A DNA stretch of 64,000 nt. Source: Sphingorhabdus_B arenilitoris. GTDB lineage: Bacteria > Pseudomonadota > Alphaproteobacteria > Sphingomonadales > Sphingomonadaceae. Shown in pieces: positions 17,173 through 24,723 of this stretch. The notes under the pieces were generated by a model that saw only the letters and a list, made by a program, of their open reading frames with translations, searched no databases and was not told where the DNA came from. Numbering within the stretch: position 1 is the first letter of the stretch; each line of letters opens with the position of its first letter. Both the position numbers and the translations under genes were made by a program. The stretch lies in assembly GCF_042651485.1 (NCBI RefSeq), contig NZ_JBHSDH010000013.1:310001-374000 (forward strand), read 5' to 3'.

Positions 17173-17573
17173 TTTGATGCCTCCAACACTTCCGACGCGA
17201 CGCTGATATATTTGCGGCCTGCCTCTCTCGCAGCGGCAACGGCCTGCCGGACATTCATGGTTTTGCGTGCGCTTTCCAGACGGATCAACATCGGCAGGTT
17301 GATCCCGGCAATGACTTCCACTTTACCCGGTTCAAGCAAGGAAATAGCAAGGTTTGACGGCGTTCCTCCGAATAGGTCGGTCAAGATAATCACACCCTCG
17401 CCGGTATCGACAGAGCGGATCGATTCCGCAATCTGGTCGCGATGCTCCTCCATATTGTCACGAGGACCGATGCAAATCGTCGCAATATCTTTTTGCGGAC
17501 CGACGACATGTTCCATGGCGACGACAAATTCTTCTGCCAACCGCCCATGTGTGACCAAAATCAGTCCAATCAT
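17169..17573 (-). CDS. PTS EIIA component, mannose family (regulatory)
   Basis: 134 residues of the EIIA-Man fold. His9 in ILVTHG is the phosphorylation site, and GVIILTDLFGGTPSNLA is the family's second signature. It receives phosphate from HPr. No EIIB, EIIC or EIID genes are adjacent, so it is likely to act as a regulator in the alphaproteobacterial PTS-Ntr network rather than in sugar uptake. Confidence 0.93.
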   Translation of the reverse strand: MIGLILVTHGRLAEEFVVAMEHVVGPQKDIATICIGPRDNMEEHRDQIAESIRSVDTGEGVIILTDLFGGTPSNLAISLLEPGKVEVIAGINLPMLIRLESARKTMNVRQAVAAAREAGRKYISVASEVLEASK

Positions 17574-17607
17574 CCTATTCCATTACCCTGTGTCATTTGT
17601 CTGTGGT

Positions 17608-18540
17608 TCATTCCGGCTTTTTCACTGGTTCTTCCAGTGCATCTATTGGCCGGGACGTCAAGTTGCGATGAACTATCGTGGGGGAAAAGCCCGCATCACG
17701 CAACCATTTGCCAAAAGTTTCCGTTACAAAAACCGAGCGATGCCTGCCGCCAGTGCATCCAAAGGCGATGTTGACATAGGCTTTACCCTGCGCATCATAT
17801 AGCGGCAGTAACGTCATCAGCAAATCACGGATTTTTGCGATTGTTTCATCAAAATGAGGATCGGCTGCTACATATTCGGCGACCGGTTTATCTTGTCCGG
17901 TGAGGGGACGGAGCGCGGCATCCCAATGGGGATTGCGCAAAAATCGCATATCGAAAATCAAATCGGCATTGTGGGGCACGCCGCGCGAGAAGCCAAAGCT
18001 GCTAATCGTGACATTCATAACGGCTTTGCTGTCTTTGCGAAAACGCTCACGAATTTCGGCTTGTAATTCGCTGGCCGATAATTTGCTGGTGTCGATCACC
18101 GAATCGGCCCAGCGGCGCAGCGGGCCCATCAATGTGCGTTCCTGCGCAATGCCGTCCGCCGCTGGCCGGTCCTGCGCCAATGGATGCCTCCGCCGTGTTT
18201 CGGAATAGCGCCTTTCAATTTCGGTGCCATTACAATCCAGAAATAATGTGATAATTTCTAAATCATTCCGTTTTTGAAGGCGCTTTATCTGGCTAATCAG
18301 CTTTTCCGCCTGAAACCCCCGGGTACGGCTGTCAAAACCAAGGGCGAGCGGGATGCTACCCTCTTCGCGCCCTTCGGGAGATGGGAGTTCAAGCAATGGC
18401 CCGGCCAAACGAATTGGGAAATTGTCCACCGCCTCCCAGCCCAAATCTTCCAGTGTTTTCAGCACGGTGGTTTTGCCCGCACCCGAAAGGCCGGTAACCA
18501 ACAAGATATGTTTTTTTCCGGGCGCGAAATTGTCAGTCAT
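17608..18540 (-). CDS. rapZ: RapZ/YvcJ-family P-loop nucleotide-binding adapter
   Basis: 310 residues. The N-terminal Walker A is VTGLSGAGKTTVLKTLEDLG (about 16-35) and EAVDNFPI follows. The C-terminal half has FGFSRGVPHNADLIFDMRFLRNPHW and the conserved end motif IAFGCTGGRHRSVFVTE. In E. coli RapZ presents the sRNA GlmZ to RNase E and links cell-wall precursor status to GlmS; in alphaproteobacteria its RNA target is less clear. The gene sits between hprK and EIIA, a common alphaproteobacterial order. Confidence 0.95.
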   Translation of the reverse strand: MTDNFAPGKKHILLVTGLSGAGKTTVLKTLEDLGWEAVDNFPIRLAGPLLELPSPEGREEGSIPLALGFDSRTRGFQAEKLISQIKRLQKRNDLEIITLFLDCNGTEIERRYSETRRRHPLAQDRPAADGIAQERTLMGPLRRWADSVIDTSKLSASELQAEIRERFRKDSKAVMNVTISSFGFSRGVPHNADLIFDMRFLRNPHWDAALRPLTGQDKPVAEYVAADPHFDETIAKIRDLLMTLLPLYDAQGKAYVNIAFGCTGGRHRSVFVTETFGKWLRDAGFSPTIVHRNLTSRPIDALEEPVKKPE

Positions 18541-18566
18541 GCGTGAAAATCTGTCTCATACTACTG

Positions 18567-19025
18567 TCATGCCACCGGGGGCAGATCGCGGTCAACTAGG
18601 GACTTGAGCGCATATTCGATCTTGATCGGGCTGCTGTAATGAAAAGCGTCGATGGATAGCGTTGGCAGGGAACATCCCGCAAAATCGGTTATAGGAAGAC
18701 TGCCCGGGAACCGCTCGCCTTCGCCAGTAAGGCGCACCAGCAATTTCGCGACAACCCGGCTTTTATGGGGCATTTCAATTATGCCAATCCCCCTGATCTC
18801 CAATTTTCCAGCGATATTATCTGGCACAGTGATCACGGGGCCGCCGTGTGCCGCGTTTAGGTAGATATAGTCGTCACCGATCAATATCGCGCCTCTATCG
18901 ATCAGGCGCAGCGCAAGGTCAGATTTCCCGCTGCCTGTGGGGCCGGTAATGATGACACCCCAATCGCCAATCGCAACGGCGCTGGCATGATGAGCAGGCG
19001 AACGGGCAGGGGGCGAAGGCGCCAT
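18567..19025 (-). CDS. hprK: HPr kinase/phosphorylase, short alphaproteobacterial form
   Basis: 152 residues, about half the length of Gram-positive HprK because the N-terminal domain is absent. Walker A is TGPTGSGKSDLALRLIDRG, followed by LIGDDYIYL. The HprK signature loop is LEIRGIGIIEMP. It phosphorylates and dephosphorylates the regulatory serine of HPr. It starts 5 bases after the chvG stop, with no strong separate ribosome binding site, which suggests translational coupling. Confidence 0.94.
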   Translation of the reverse strand: MAPSPPARSPAHHASAVAIGDWGVIITGPTGSGKSDLALRLIDRGAILIGDDYIYLNAAHGGPVITVPDNIAGKLEIRGIGIIEMPHKSRVVAKLLVRLTGEGERFPGSLPITDFAGCSLPTLSIDAFHYSSPIKIEYALKSLVDRDLPPVA

Positions 19026-19030
19026 TCAGG

Positions 19031-20620
19031 CTATTCCAGCCGCGCTTCGGGCGTTGGCAGGGCAATTTCAAAACAGGCACCTGATTTACCGTCCTCACGG
19101 TCATAGACATTGATTGAGCCTTCATGTCCCTCAACGATGGTTCGGGCGATGGCAAGACCCAGACCGCTATGCTTGCCAAAGGCCTCTCCGGCGGGCCGTT
19201 CGCTGTGGAAACGGCGAAATATCGCTTCGCGTTCCTGTTTAGGGACGCCGGGGCCTTCGTCGCTGACGCGGATCAAGATATGTTCCTCGGTGCGCGTTGC
19301 GGCGATTTCAACCAGCCCGCCGGGCGGCGAAAAGGACACGGCATTGTCGATCAAATTGTTGAGCACGCGTTCCAAGCGAATATCTTCACCCCAAATCATG
19401 GCGACGCCTTTGCGCGGGCGAGCAAAGGCGATGCGGATATCGCCATCGCCGCCGCCCCCGCCCCCACGATGTTCCCGGGCCTGAAGCAACTGCTCGACCA
19501 TATCGCCAACATCGATAAGCTCAAATTTAGCCTTGGCGAGCTGCGCATCTACTCGGCTCGCTTCGCTAATATCACTAATCAACCGGTCCATGCGCAGCAC
19601 ATCGGCTTTCGCGACATCCATCAACTGCGCTTTTAAAGCGGGATCTTTGACATGGTCCATCCCATCCAGCGCGGAACGCAGCGATGCGAGCGGATTTTTT
19701 ATCTCATGCGCGACATCCGCCGCAAATGCCTCTGTCGCGTCGATCCGTTGACGCAGGGCGGTGCTCATATCCGATAATGCCCGGGCGAGCATGCCGATTT
19801 CGTCGCGGCGCGATGGTAGGCGCGGCACTGTTACTTCCTGCGCCCGGCCAAGCCGCACCCGCACCGCAGCATGCGCGAGGCGGCGCAGCGGACGCACTAT
19901 AGTTCGCGCCAAAAATAGCGAGAGCAATATCGCGATGCCCAAAACCAGTAGGAAAAACATGGCGATGCGGAACCGTTCGGCGCGCACCAACAAACGAATA
20001 TCCCGGGCGTTGGTCGTGGATAAAATGCTATAGCTGCCATCGGACGCCATGGTACCGGTGCTGATTATATGGGTGAAATCAGGGGCCAGACGCGTAATGG
20101 TTTTAACGCCGCCTGCCTTGTTCGATAATTCCGGCCAATCACCGCTGCTGTCAGATTTAGGCTCAGCAAAAACCTCCAATCGCGGCGCCATGACGAGGAA
20201 GTCGAACCCTTGATCCAACCGTTGTGCCATCTTTTTTTGCCAGTTTTGCTGGCTTGGGTCGTTCAATGCATAGGCCGGCTTGCCAAGCTCGAAACTATCC
20301 CTCAGCTTTTGCCCATCCGCTCCATATACCCGGATACGCGATTGATTAAGTTGACCGAATTTCAGAAGAAATGCCTTTTGACCGTCTTCGTCCAATTTGG
20401 GCAAGGTGTCGCGGATGATGACCGCCTGCCTCATCGCATCGGCTTCCCGGTTTTGGATAAGCTGACCGCGATAGCTGTCGAGGAAAAACAATCCGCCCGC
20501 AAATAATGCCAGCACGAACAGGTTGACCGCCAATATCCGGGCGGTCAGCGAAATCCCCCGGCTCCAAGACAGGCGTAGGTCATCGGGTTCAATCGTCGGC
20601 AAAACGGTAACCGGCCCCAT
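19031..20620 (-). CDS. chvG: Sensor histidine kinase ChvG (ExoS family)
   Basis: 529 residues. It has one membrane helix near 28-48, a periplasmic sensor region to about 220, a second helix (FRIAMFFLLVLGIAILLSLF), a HAMP domain (about 245-295), the phospho-acceptor His305 in VAHEIKNPLASLRSALDG and an HATPase domain with NNLIDNAVSF, DEGPGVP and SGLGLAIARTIVEGH. In Agrobacterium and Sinorhizobium ChvG/ExoS senses acid and envelope state and phosphorylates ChvI. It overlaps chvI by 32 bases. Confidence 0.94.
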   Translation of the reverse strand: MGPVTVLPTIEPDDLRLSWSRGISLTARILAVNLFVLALFAGGLFFLDSYRGQLIQNREADAMRQAVIIRDTLPKLDEDGQKAFLLKFGQLNQSRIRVYGADGQKLRDSFELGKPAYALNDPSQQNWQKKMAQRLDQGFDFLVMAPRLEVFAEPKSDSSGDWPELSNKAGGVKTITRLAPDFTHIISTGTMASDGSYSILSTTNARDIRLLVRAERFRIAMFFLLVLGIAILLSLFLARTIVRPLRRLAHAAVRVRLGRAQEVTVPRLPSRRDEIGMLARALSDMSTALRQRIDATEAFAADVAHEIKNPLASLRSALDGMDHVKDPALKAQLMDVAKADVLRMDRLISDISEASRVDAQLAKAKFELIDVGDMVEQLLQAREHRGGGGGGDGDIRIAFARPRKGVAMIWGEDIRLERVLNNLIDNAVSFSPPGGLVEIAATRTEEHILIRVSDEGPGVPKQEREAIFRRFHSERPAGEAFGKHSGLGLAIARTIVEGHEGSINVYDREDGKSGACFEIALPTPEARLE

Positions 20621-21299
20621 ATAATGTGTCTATTCCAGAAAATTCGGGGTCAACCTCCCTAAATTTGCGCCGTAGTCGCTTTATGTGGCTATCGATTGTG
20701 CGGTCATCGACATAGACATCATCCTGATAGGCGGCATCCATCAATTGATCGCGCGTTCGGATAACGCCTGGACGATTGGCAAGCGCCTCCAATATCAAAA
20801 ATTCCGTGACCGTCAGCGTAACGGCTTTTCCGTCCCATTGGACATGATGCCGTGCAGGGTCCATCCGCAAACGTCCGCGAACCATTGGCTCGCTCTCTTC
20901 CGGTTGATTGTCGCTGCCGTTTTTTGCGGGGTCGTATGCCGCACGGCGCAATATGGCTTTGACCCGCGCGATCAACAAGCGCTGCGAAAACGGCTTTGTG
21001 ATATAATCATCAGCCCCCATGGCGAGGCCCAATGCTTCGTCCAATTCTTCATCCTTGGACGTCAGGAATATAACCGGCATGGATGATTTTTCGCGCAATT
21101 GGCGCAGCAGCTCCAGCCCGTCCATACGCGGCATTTTAATATCGAAAATACCCAAATCAGCCGGCTTTTCGATCAAAGCCTTTAATGCCGTTTCTGCATC
21201 CGAATAGATACGGGTGGTGAACCCTTCGGATTGCATGGCAATCGACACAGAGGTCAGGATATTTTTGTCGTCATCGACAAGAGCAATGCTGGGTTCCAT
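20589..21299 (-). CDS. chvI: Response regulator ChvI (OmpR/PhoB family)
   Basis: 236 residues. The receiver domain has the acidic pair DDD near residue 9, phospho-acceptor Asp53 in GIFDIKMPRMDG and the switch residues in VIFLTSKDEE and DDYITKPF. The C-terminal winged helix (about 140-235) contains LTVTEFLILEALANRPGVIRTR and DDRTIDSHIKRLRRKF. It is the first gene of the leftward operon chvI-chvG-hprK-rapZ-EIIA-ptsH, tying envelope stress to the regulatory PTS. Confidence 0.95.
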   Translation of the reverse strand: MEPSIALVDDDKNILTSVSIAMQSEGFTTRIYSDAETALKALIEKPADLGIFDIKMPRMDGLELLRQLREKSSMPVIFLTSKDEELDEALGLAMGADDYITKPFSQRLLIARVKAILRRAAYDPAKNGSDNQPEESEPMVRGRLRMDPARHHVQWDGKAVTLTVTEFLILEALANRPGVIRTRDQLMDAAYQDDVYVDDRTIDSHIKRLRRKFREVDPEFSGIDTLYGAGYRFADD

Positions 21300-21323
21300 C
21301 TTGCCTCTATAGAAAGCAGCGGC

Positions 21324-21346
21324 TGTAGCTTCAATGATTTGCTACA
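21324..21346. promoter_or_regulatory. Inverted repeat between chvI and the YidB-like gene
   Basis: TGTAGC (21324-21329) and GCTACA (21341-21346) form a dyad with an 11-base spacer, in the divergent gap upstream of chvI. It could be an operator for either gene; autoregulation by ChvI is a guess. Confidence 0.3.
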
Positions 21347-21425
21347 CGATAATCTGATCCGGAAGATGACGAACATGATATTCCGTGGTATGAAGGCGCG
21401 TGAGACATTGAAAAAGGAGAATGAT

Positions 21426-21788
21426 ATGAGTATTTTAGATGGATTGTTAAGCCAAGTATCGAGCAATGTGGATATTAAAGGGCTGGCGGCGAAGGTCGGT
21501 TTGGACCCGGCGCAAGTTGAAGGTGCGGTGGCGTCGCTGGCCAAATCTCATTCGGCGCCTGGTGATACGGTTGCGGCCGCGTCTGCCGAAACTGGTTTGG
21601 ACAGCGGGAAGGTGAGCGAGATTATGGAGCAAATGGGCGGGGAAGGTGTGCTCGGCAAAATTTCCACGATGATGCAGGGGGATGATAGCATCTTGGGCAA
21701 GATTGGTGGGTTTTTGGACCGTGACGGCGACGGCAACCCGCTCAACGACATCACTTCTATGGCATCGGGGCTGTTTGGTAAGAAATAA
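21426..21788 (+). CDS. Small DUF937/YidB-like protein with DGDGNPL motif
   Basis: 120 residues from the ATG at 21426, chosen because AAGGAG lies 7 bases upstream; an upstream in-frame extension overlaps chvI on the other strand and has no support. The protein starts MSILDGLLSQVSS, with helices rich in small residues, and ends LDRDGDGNPLNDITSMASGLFGKK. DRDGDGN resembles a calcium-binding EF-hand loop. The same DGDGNPL-x-DI ending occurs in the DUF937 protein at 22462-23040. Cellular role unknown. Confidence 0.85.
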   Translation: MSILDGLLSQVSSNVDIKGLAAKVGLDPAQVEGAVASLAKSHSAPGDTVAAASAETGLDSGKVSEIMEQMGGEGVLGKISTMMQGDDSILGKIGGFLDRDGDGNPLNDITSMASGLFGKK

Positions 21789-21804
21789 TATTGCAGCTAG
21801 ATGA

Positions 21805-21834
21805 AAAAGCCCGGCCAAATTGGGCCGGGCTTTT
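21805..21834. terminator. Bidirectional terminator between convergent genes
   Basis: AAAAGCCCGGCC (21805-21816) pairs perfectly with GGCCGGGCTTTT (21823-21834) around a 6-base loop. The A-run and T-run on the two sides let it act in both directions, for the YidB-like gene and the DUF3597 gene. Confidence 0.88.
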
Positions 21835-21874
21835 CGATTTAGGTTAGCGTTGGAGTCTGTTGCGCGCGCTTACC

Positions 21875-22291
21875 TCAATCAAGCAGGTCAGCAGGCACCG
21901 TGCCGCCATTTTTTGCGAGCTCTTTCATCACCGCTTTGTGCAGCCAGATATTCATTTCTGCGCTGCCTTCTAATGTGCCGGTATAACCCAGCTCCATCGC
22001 CAAATCTTTGCGTTCCTGCAGAGAGCTTTCCATACCGACCAGCTTCATCAAGTCCACAATAGAGCTGCGCCAATTTAATGTTTGGGAATTGGCCGCAGCC
22101 ATTTCTTCCAAGTGAGCAATCACATCTACTTCGCTGATCGGTGCGGGCGCAGAATTCTCAGCGGTTACACTGGCCGCTGCCCCAACCGCCGCCTCAATTG
22201 CCGCGCCGACTGGCGCCGCTGGCGCGGAACCAGTAGCAGCGACCGCTTTTTTGCCGAAAATTGCATCCTTTATTTTGCCAAAAATGCTCAT
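21875..22291 (-). CDS. DUF3597 domain-containing protein
   Basis: 138 residues. It begins MSIFGKIKDAIFGKK, followed by an Ala/Pro-rich linker (about 15-55). The conserved helical domain (about 60-138) has NSQTLNWRSSIVDLMKLVGMESSLQERKDLAMELGY and MNIWLHKAVMKELAKNGG, matching DUF3597. AGGAG lies just before the ATG. No signal peptide is seen, so it is probably cytoplasmic; the function of the family is not known. It lies between two DUF937-type genes. Confidence 0.9.
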   Translation of the reverse strand: MSIFGKIKDAIFGKKAVAATGSAPAAPVGAAIEAAVGAAASVTAENSAPAPISEVDVIAHLEEMAAANSQTLNWRSSIVDLMKLVGMESSLQERKDLAMELGYTGTLEGSAEMNIWLHKAVMKELAKNGGTVPADLLD

Positions 22292-22461
22292 ATTTTTCTC
22301 CTCTTATTTGATATAGATATGGGGTTGCCGTGGTCAGACTATAGCGATCCCGTTCGATTGTTCATAACCATAAATCGAAGAATGTTATCCTATTTTACCT
22401 TTTCCCACCTTGTGCCGCATTCGTTTCACCGCCAAGTTGGTTTTTTCTAAGGGAGGGTGAC

Positions 22462-23040
22462 ATGGATATTGCCAATATTTTGAAACAATCTGGCGCAATT
22501 GGATCGATTGCACAACAATTGGGTGTGAATGAACAAATAGCACAAATGGGCGCTGAAGCCCTGTTGCCGTCAATTTTGGGCGGTTTCAAAAAGCAAACAC
22601 AGGCGCAGCCGTCTGGCTTGGAGGGCCTCGGCGGGTTATTGGGACAATTGGGCGGCGGCGGATTGTTTGATTCGGTGGTGGCACCGGAGCCGACGCCGGT
22701 GGACAAGGGCAACGACATACTGGGACAGATTTTTGGTTCGAAAGATGTCAGCCGGTCTGTCGCAACCCATGCATCCAGCTCAACCGGCATTGACCCGTCA
22801 ATCCTGAAAAAAATGTTGCCGATTTTGGCGATGTTGGTCGCGGGCTATATGGCCAAGAGTAGCGGCGACAATAGCGGTGACGGCGGAAATGCCGGTGGTT
22901 TGGGAGGTATCTTGGGCGGCCTGTTAGGCGGCGGCGGAACGGCAGCTGCTGGTGGCGGTCTGGGGTCACTGCTTGATCTGGATGGGGATGGCAATCCGCT
23001 CGACGATATTATCGGCATGGCCGGTAAAATGATGAAATAA
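22462..23040 (+). CDS. DUF937 domain-containing protein
   Basis: 192 residues. The N-terminal DUF937 part has ANILKQSGAIGSIAQQLGVNEQIAQMGAEALLPSILGGF, a linker follows, and then ILKKMLPILAMLVAGYMAKSS. The C-terminal third is Gly-rich (GGLGGILGGLLGGGG) and ends LLDLDGDGNPLDDIIGMAGKMMK, closely matching the end of the protein at 21426-21788. GGGAGG precedes the ATG. The function is unknown. Confidence 0.9.
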   Translation: MDIANILKQSGAIGSIAQQLGVNEQIAQMGAEALLPSILGGFKKQTQAQPSGLEGLGGLLGQLGGGGLFDSVVAPEPTPVDKGNDILGQIFGSKDVSRSVATHASSSTGIDPSILKKMLPILAMLVAGYMAKSSGDNSGDGGNAGGLGGILGGLLGGGGTAAAGGGLGSLLDLDGDGNPLDDIIGMAGKMMK

Positions 23041-23048
23041 CGCTGCAG

Positions 23049-23080
23049 GCGGCGCTGTGATTGTGCGCAGCGCCGCTTTC
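23049..23080. terminator. Hairpin after the DUF937 gene
   Basis: GCGGCGCTG (23049-23057) pairs with CAGCGCCGC (23068-23076) around 10 bases, followed by TTTC. It lies between convergent genes. The short T-run makes it a moderate terminator candidate. Confidence 0.55.
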
Positions 23081-23099
23081 ATGCCGGTTCTAAGCCTGT

Positions 23100-23555
23100 T
23101 CAGTCAATCGCTTCAATCTCAACGATACCGCCGACAACAGCGGCGATGCGGGCTTTTTCACCTGGTTGCATCTTAGGCCCGCGTGCAGGCCATTCGCCAT
23201 CGCCGACGCGAACGCGGCCGCCATTGGCGTCAACCGGCTCCACAACCGTCACCGTTTTGCCAACCATCCTAGCGCTGCGATTATTGAGCATCGGATCACT
23301 GCTTTCAACATCTTGCTGATTATACCAATGTTTTCCGCCATATACCGCGATCAACGAAGAGATCGCAAACAAGATCAACTGCGCCGGCAAACTGATATCA
23401 ATCAGCAGCGTAGCCAGCCCGGTCAGCGCCGCCGCCATGGCAATGAATACCAAAAATATGCCCGGCACGATAATTTCGATAATGGCCAATAAAGCGGCCA
23501 ATATGAACCATAGCCACTGTCCTTCAAGGCCCAAAAAAGCTTCGATCACGTTCAT
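23100..23555 (-). CDS. NfeD-family membrane protein
   Basis: 151 residues. Two to three hydrophobic helices fill residues 10-75 (LWFILAALLAIIEIIVPGIFLVFIAMAAALTGLATLLI). A soluble OB-fold domain follows (about 90-150) with VGKTVTVVEPVDANGGRVRVGDGEWPARG. NfeD proteins are partners of SPFH/stomatin proteins in membrane organisation; the SPFH gene is directly upstream on the same strand, 16 bases away, which supports a shared complex. Confidence 0.93.
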   Translation of the reverse strand: MNVIEAFLGLEGQWLWFILAALLAIIEIIVPGIFLVFIAMAAALTGLATLLIDISLPAQLILFAISSLIAVYGGKHWYNQQDVESSDPMLNNRSARMVGKTVTVVEPVDANGGRVRVGDGEWPARGPKMQPGEKARIAAVVGGIVEIEAID

Positions 23556-23571
23556 AAGCAGGCACCTTCAA

Positions 23572-24495
23572 TCATGATTTCTTACCGTCGCCCAACGCTT
23601 CTTTGGCCAATTCACCAATACCGCCCAGCGTGCCCATCAGCTGCGTTGCTTCTACCGGGAATAATATCGTTTTGGCATTGGGTGAGGTGGCAAATTTGCC
23701 GATCGCCGCAACATAATCTTGTGCGATGAAATAATTGATGGCTTGCGCGTTGCCGTTGGCAATTGCTTCGGAAACCATCAATGTCGCTTTCGCCTCGGCT
23801 TCGGCTTCACGTTCGCGAGCTTCGGCGTCGCGGTAGGCGGCCTCACGGCGACCTTCGGCTTGCAGAATTTGGCCTTGTTTCTCACCTTCGGCACGCAGAA
23901 TTTCTGAAGCGCGCAGGCCCTCTGCTTCGAGGATTTGCGCCCGTTTTTCGCGCTCCGCTTTCATCTGCCGCGCCATGGCGTTGCTGATATCTACTGGCGG
24001 GCGGATGTCCTTAATTTCAACGCGGGTGATTTTAATGCCCCAGGGTGTTGTCGCTTCATCAACGACAAGAAGGAGCCGTGCGTTAATTTCGTCGCGTTTC
24101 GACAATAGCTCGTCCAAATCCATCGAACCCATAACCGTCCGCAGATTGGTTGTCGTCAAATTCATCAATGCGACGAACAGGTCGGACACTTCATAGGCCG
24201 CCTTTGCTGCATCAAGGACCTGAAAAAATACGACGCCATCGACGGCTACCATCGCGTTATCTTTTGTAATGATTTCCTGTCCCGGAATATCCAGAACCTG
24301 CTCCATCATATTGACCTTGCGGCCCACGCGATAGAAAAATGCAGGAAAGAAATTGAATCCGGGTTGCGCAACGGTCTGGAATCTGCCGAAATATTCGATG
24401 GTGTAATTAAAACCCTGACGCACGATTTTTACGCTCGCCAGCAAATAAACAATCACGGCGATCATCACAATAAACGCTAAGGTAAAACCAGCCAT
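23572..24495 (-). CDS. SPFH/Band 7 (stomatin, QmcA-like) membrane protein
   Basis: 307 residues from ATG 24495, chosen because AGGAGG lies just upstream; a longer frame has no family similarity. One N-terminal helix (FTLAFIVMIAVIVYLLAS) is followed by the Band 7 domain (RQGFNYTIEYFGRFQTVAQPGFNFFPAF...VALMNLTTTNLRTVMGSMDLDELLSKRDEIN). A long charged helix (about 185-250, repeated EAEGLRASEILRAEGEK-type segments) would mediate oligomer formation. It forms large membrane-bound assemblies with NfeD. Confidence 0.94.
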   Translation of the reverse strand: MAGFTLAFIVMIAVIVYLLASVKIVRQGFNYTIEYFGRFQTVAQPGFNFFPAFFYRVGRKVNMMEQVLDIPGQEIITKDNAMVAVDGVVFFQVLDAAKAAYEVSDLFVALMNLTTTNLRTVMGSMDLDELLSKRDEINARLLLVVDEATTPWGIKITRVEIKDIRPPVDISNAMARQMKAEREKRAQILEAEGLRASEILRAEGEKQGQILQAEGRREAAYRDAEAREREAEAEAKATLMVSEAIANGNAQAINYFIAQDYVAAIGKFATSPNAKTILFPVEATQLMGTLGGIGELAKEALGDGKKS

Positions 24496-24723
24496 TAAAT
24501 ATCCTCCTGTTGATGGGAAACATACGCTTCCTACACATAGTGTCGCCAAATTTACCCGGCTTGCCAAGCAAAATCGGAACATTGCGTCCTGTTTAATGAA
24601 AATCACCCGTCATCTTTTGTCTCGCAACCTCGCCCTGAATATGTAAATGATGAAGGTACGGCTTTCGGGGCAGGCGGCATCGTTCGATGCGGCAAACAGG
24701 GCACCGGTCAAAATTGGAGTGAT

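Noticed and set aside
22880..22980. GGC-rich repeat in the DUF937 gene as a DNA repeat element
   Set aside because: It encodes the Gly-rich stretch of the protein and has no fixed unit.
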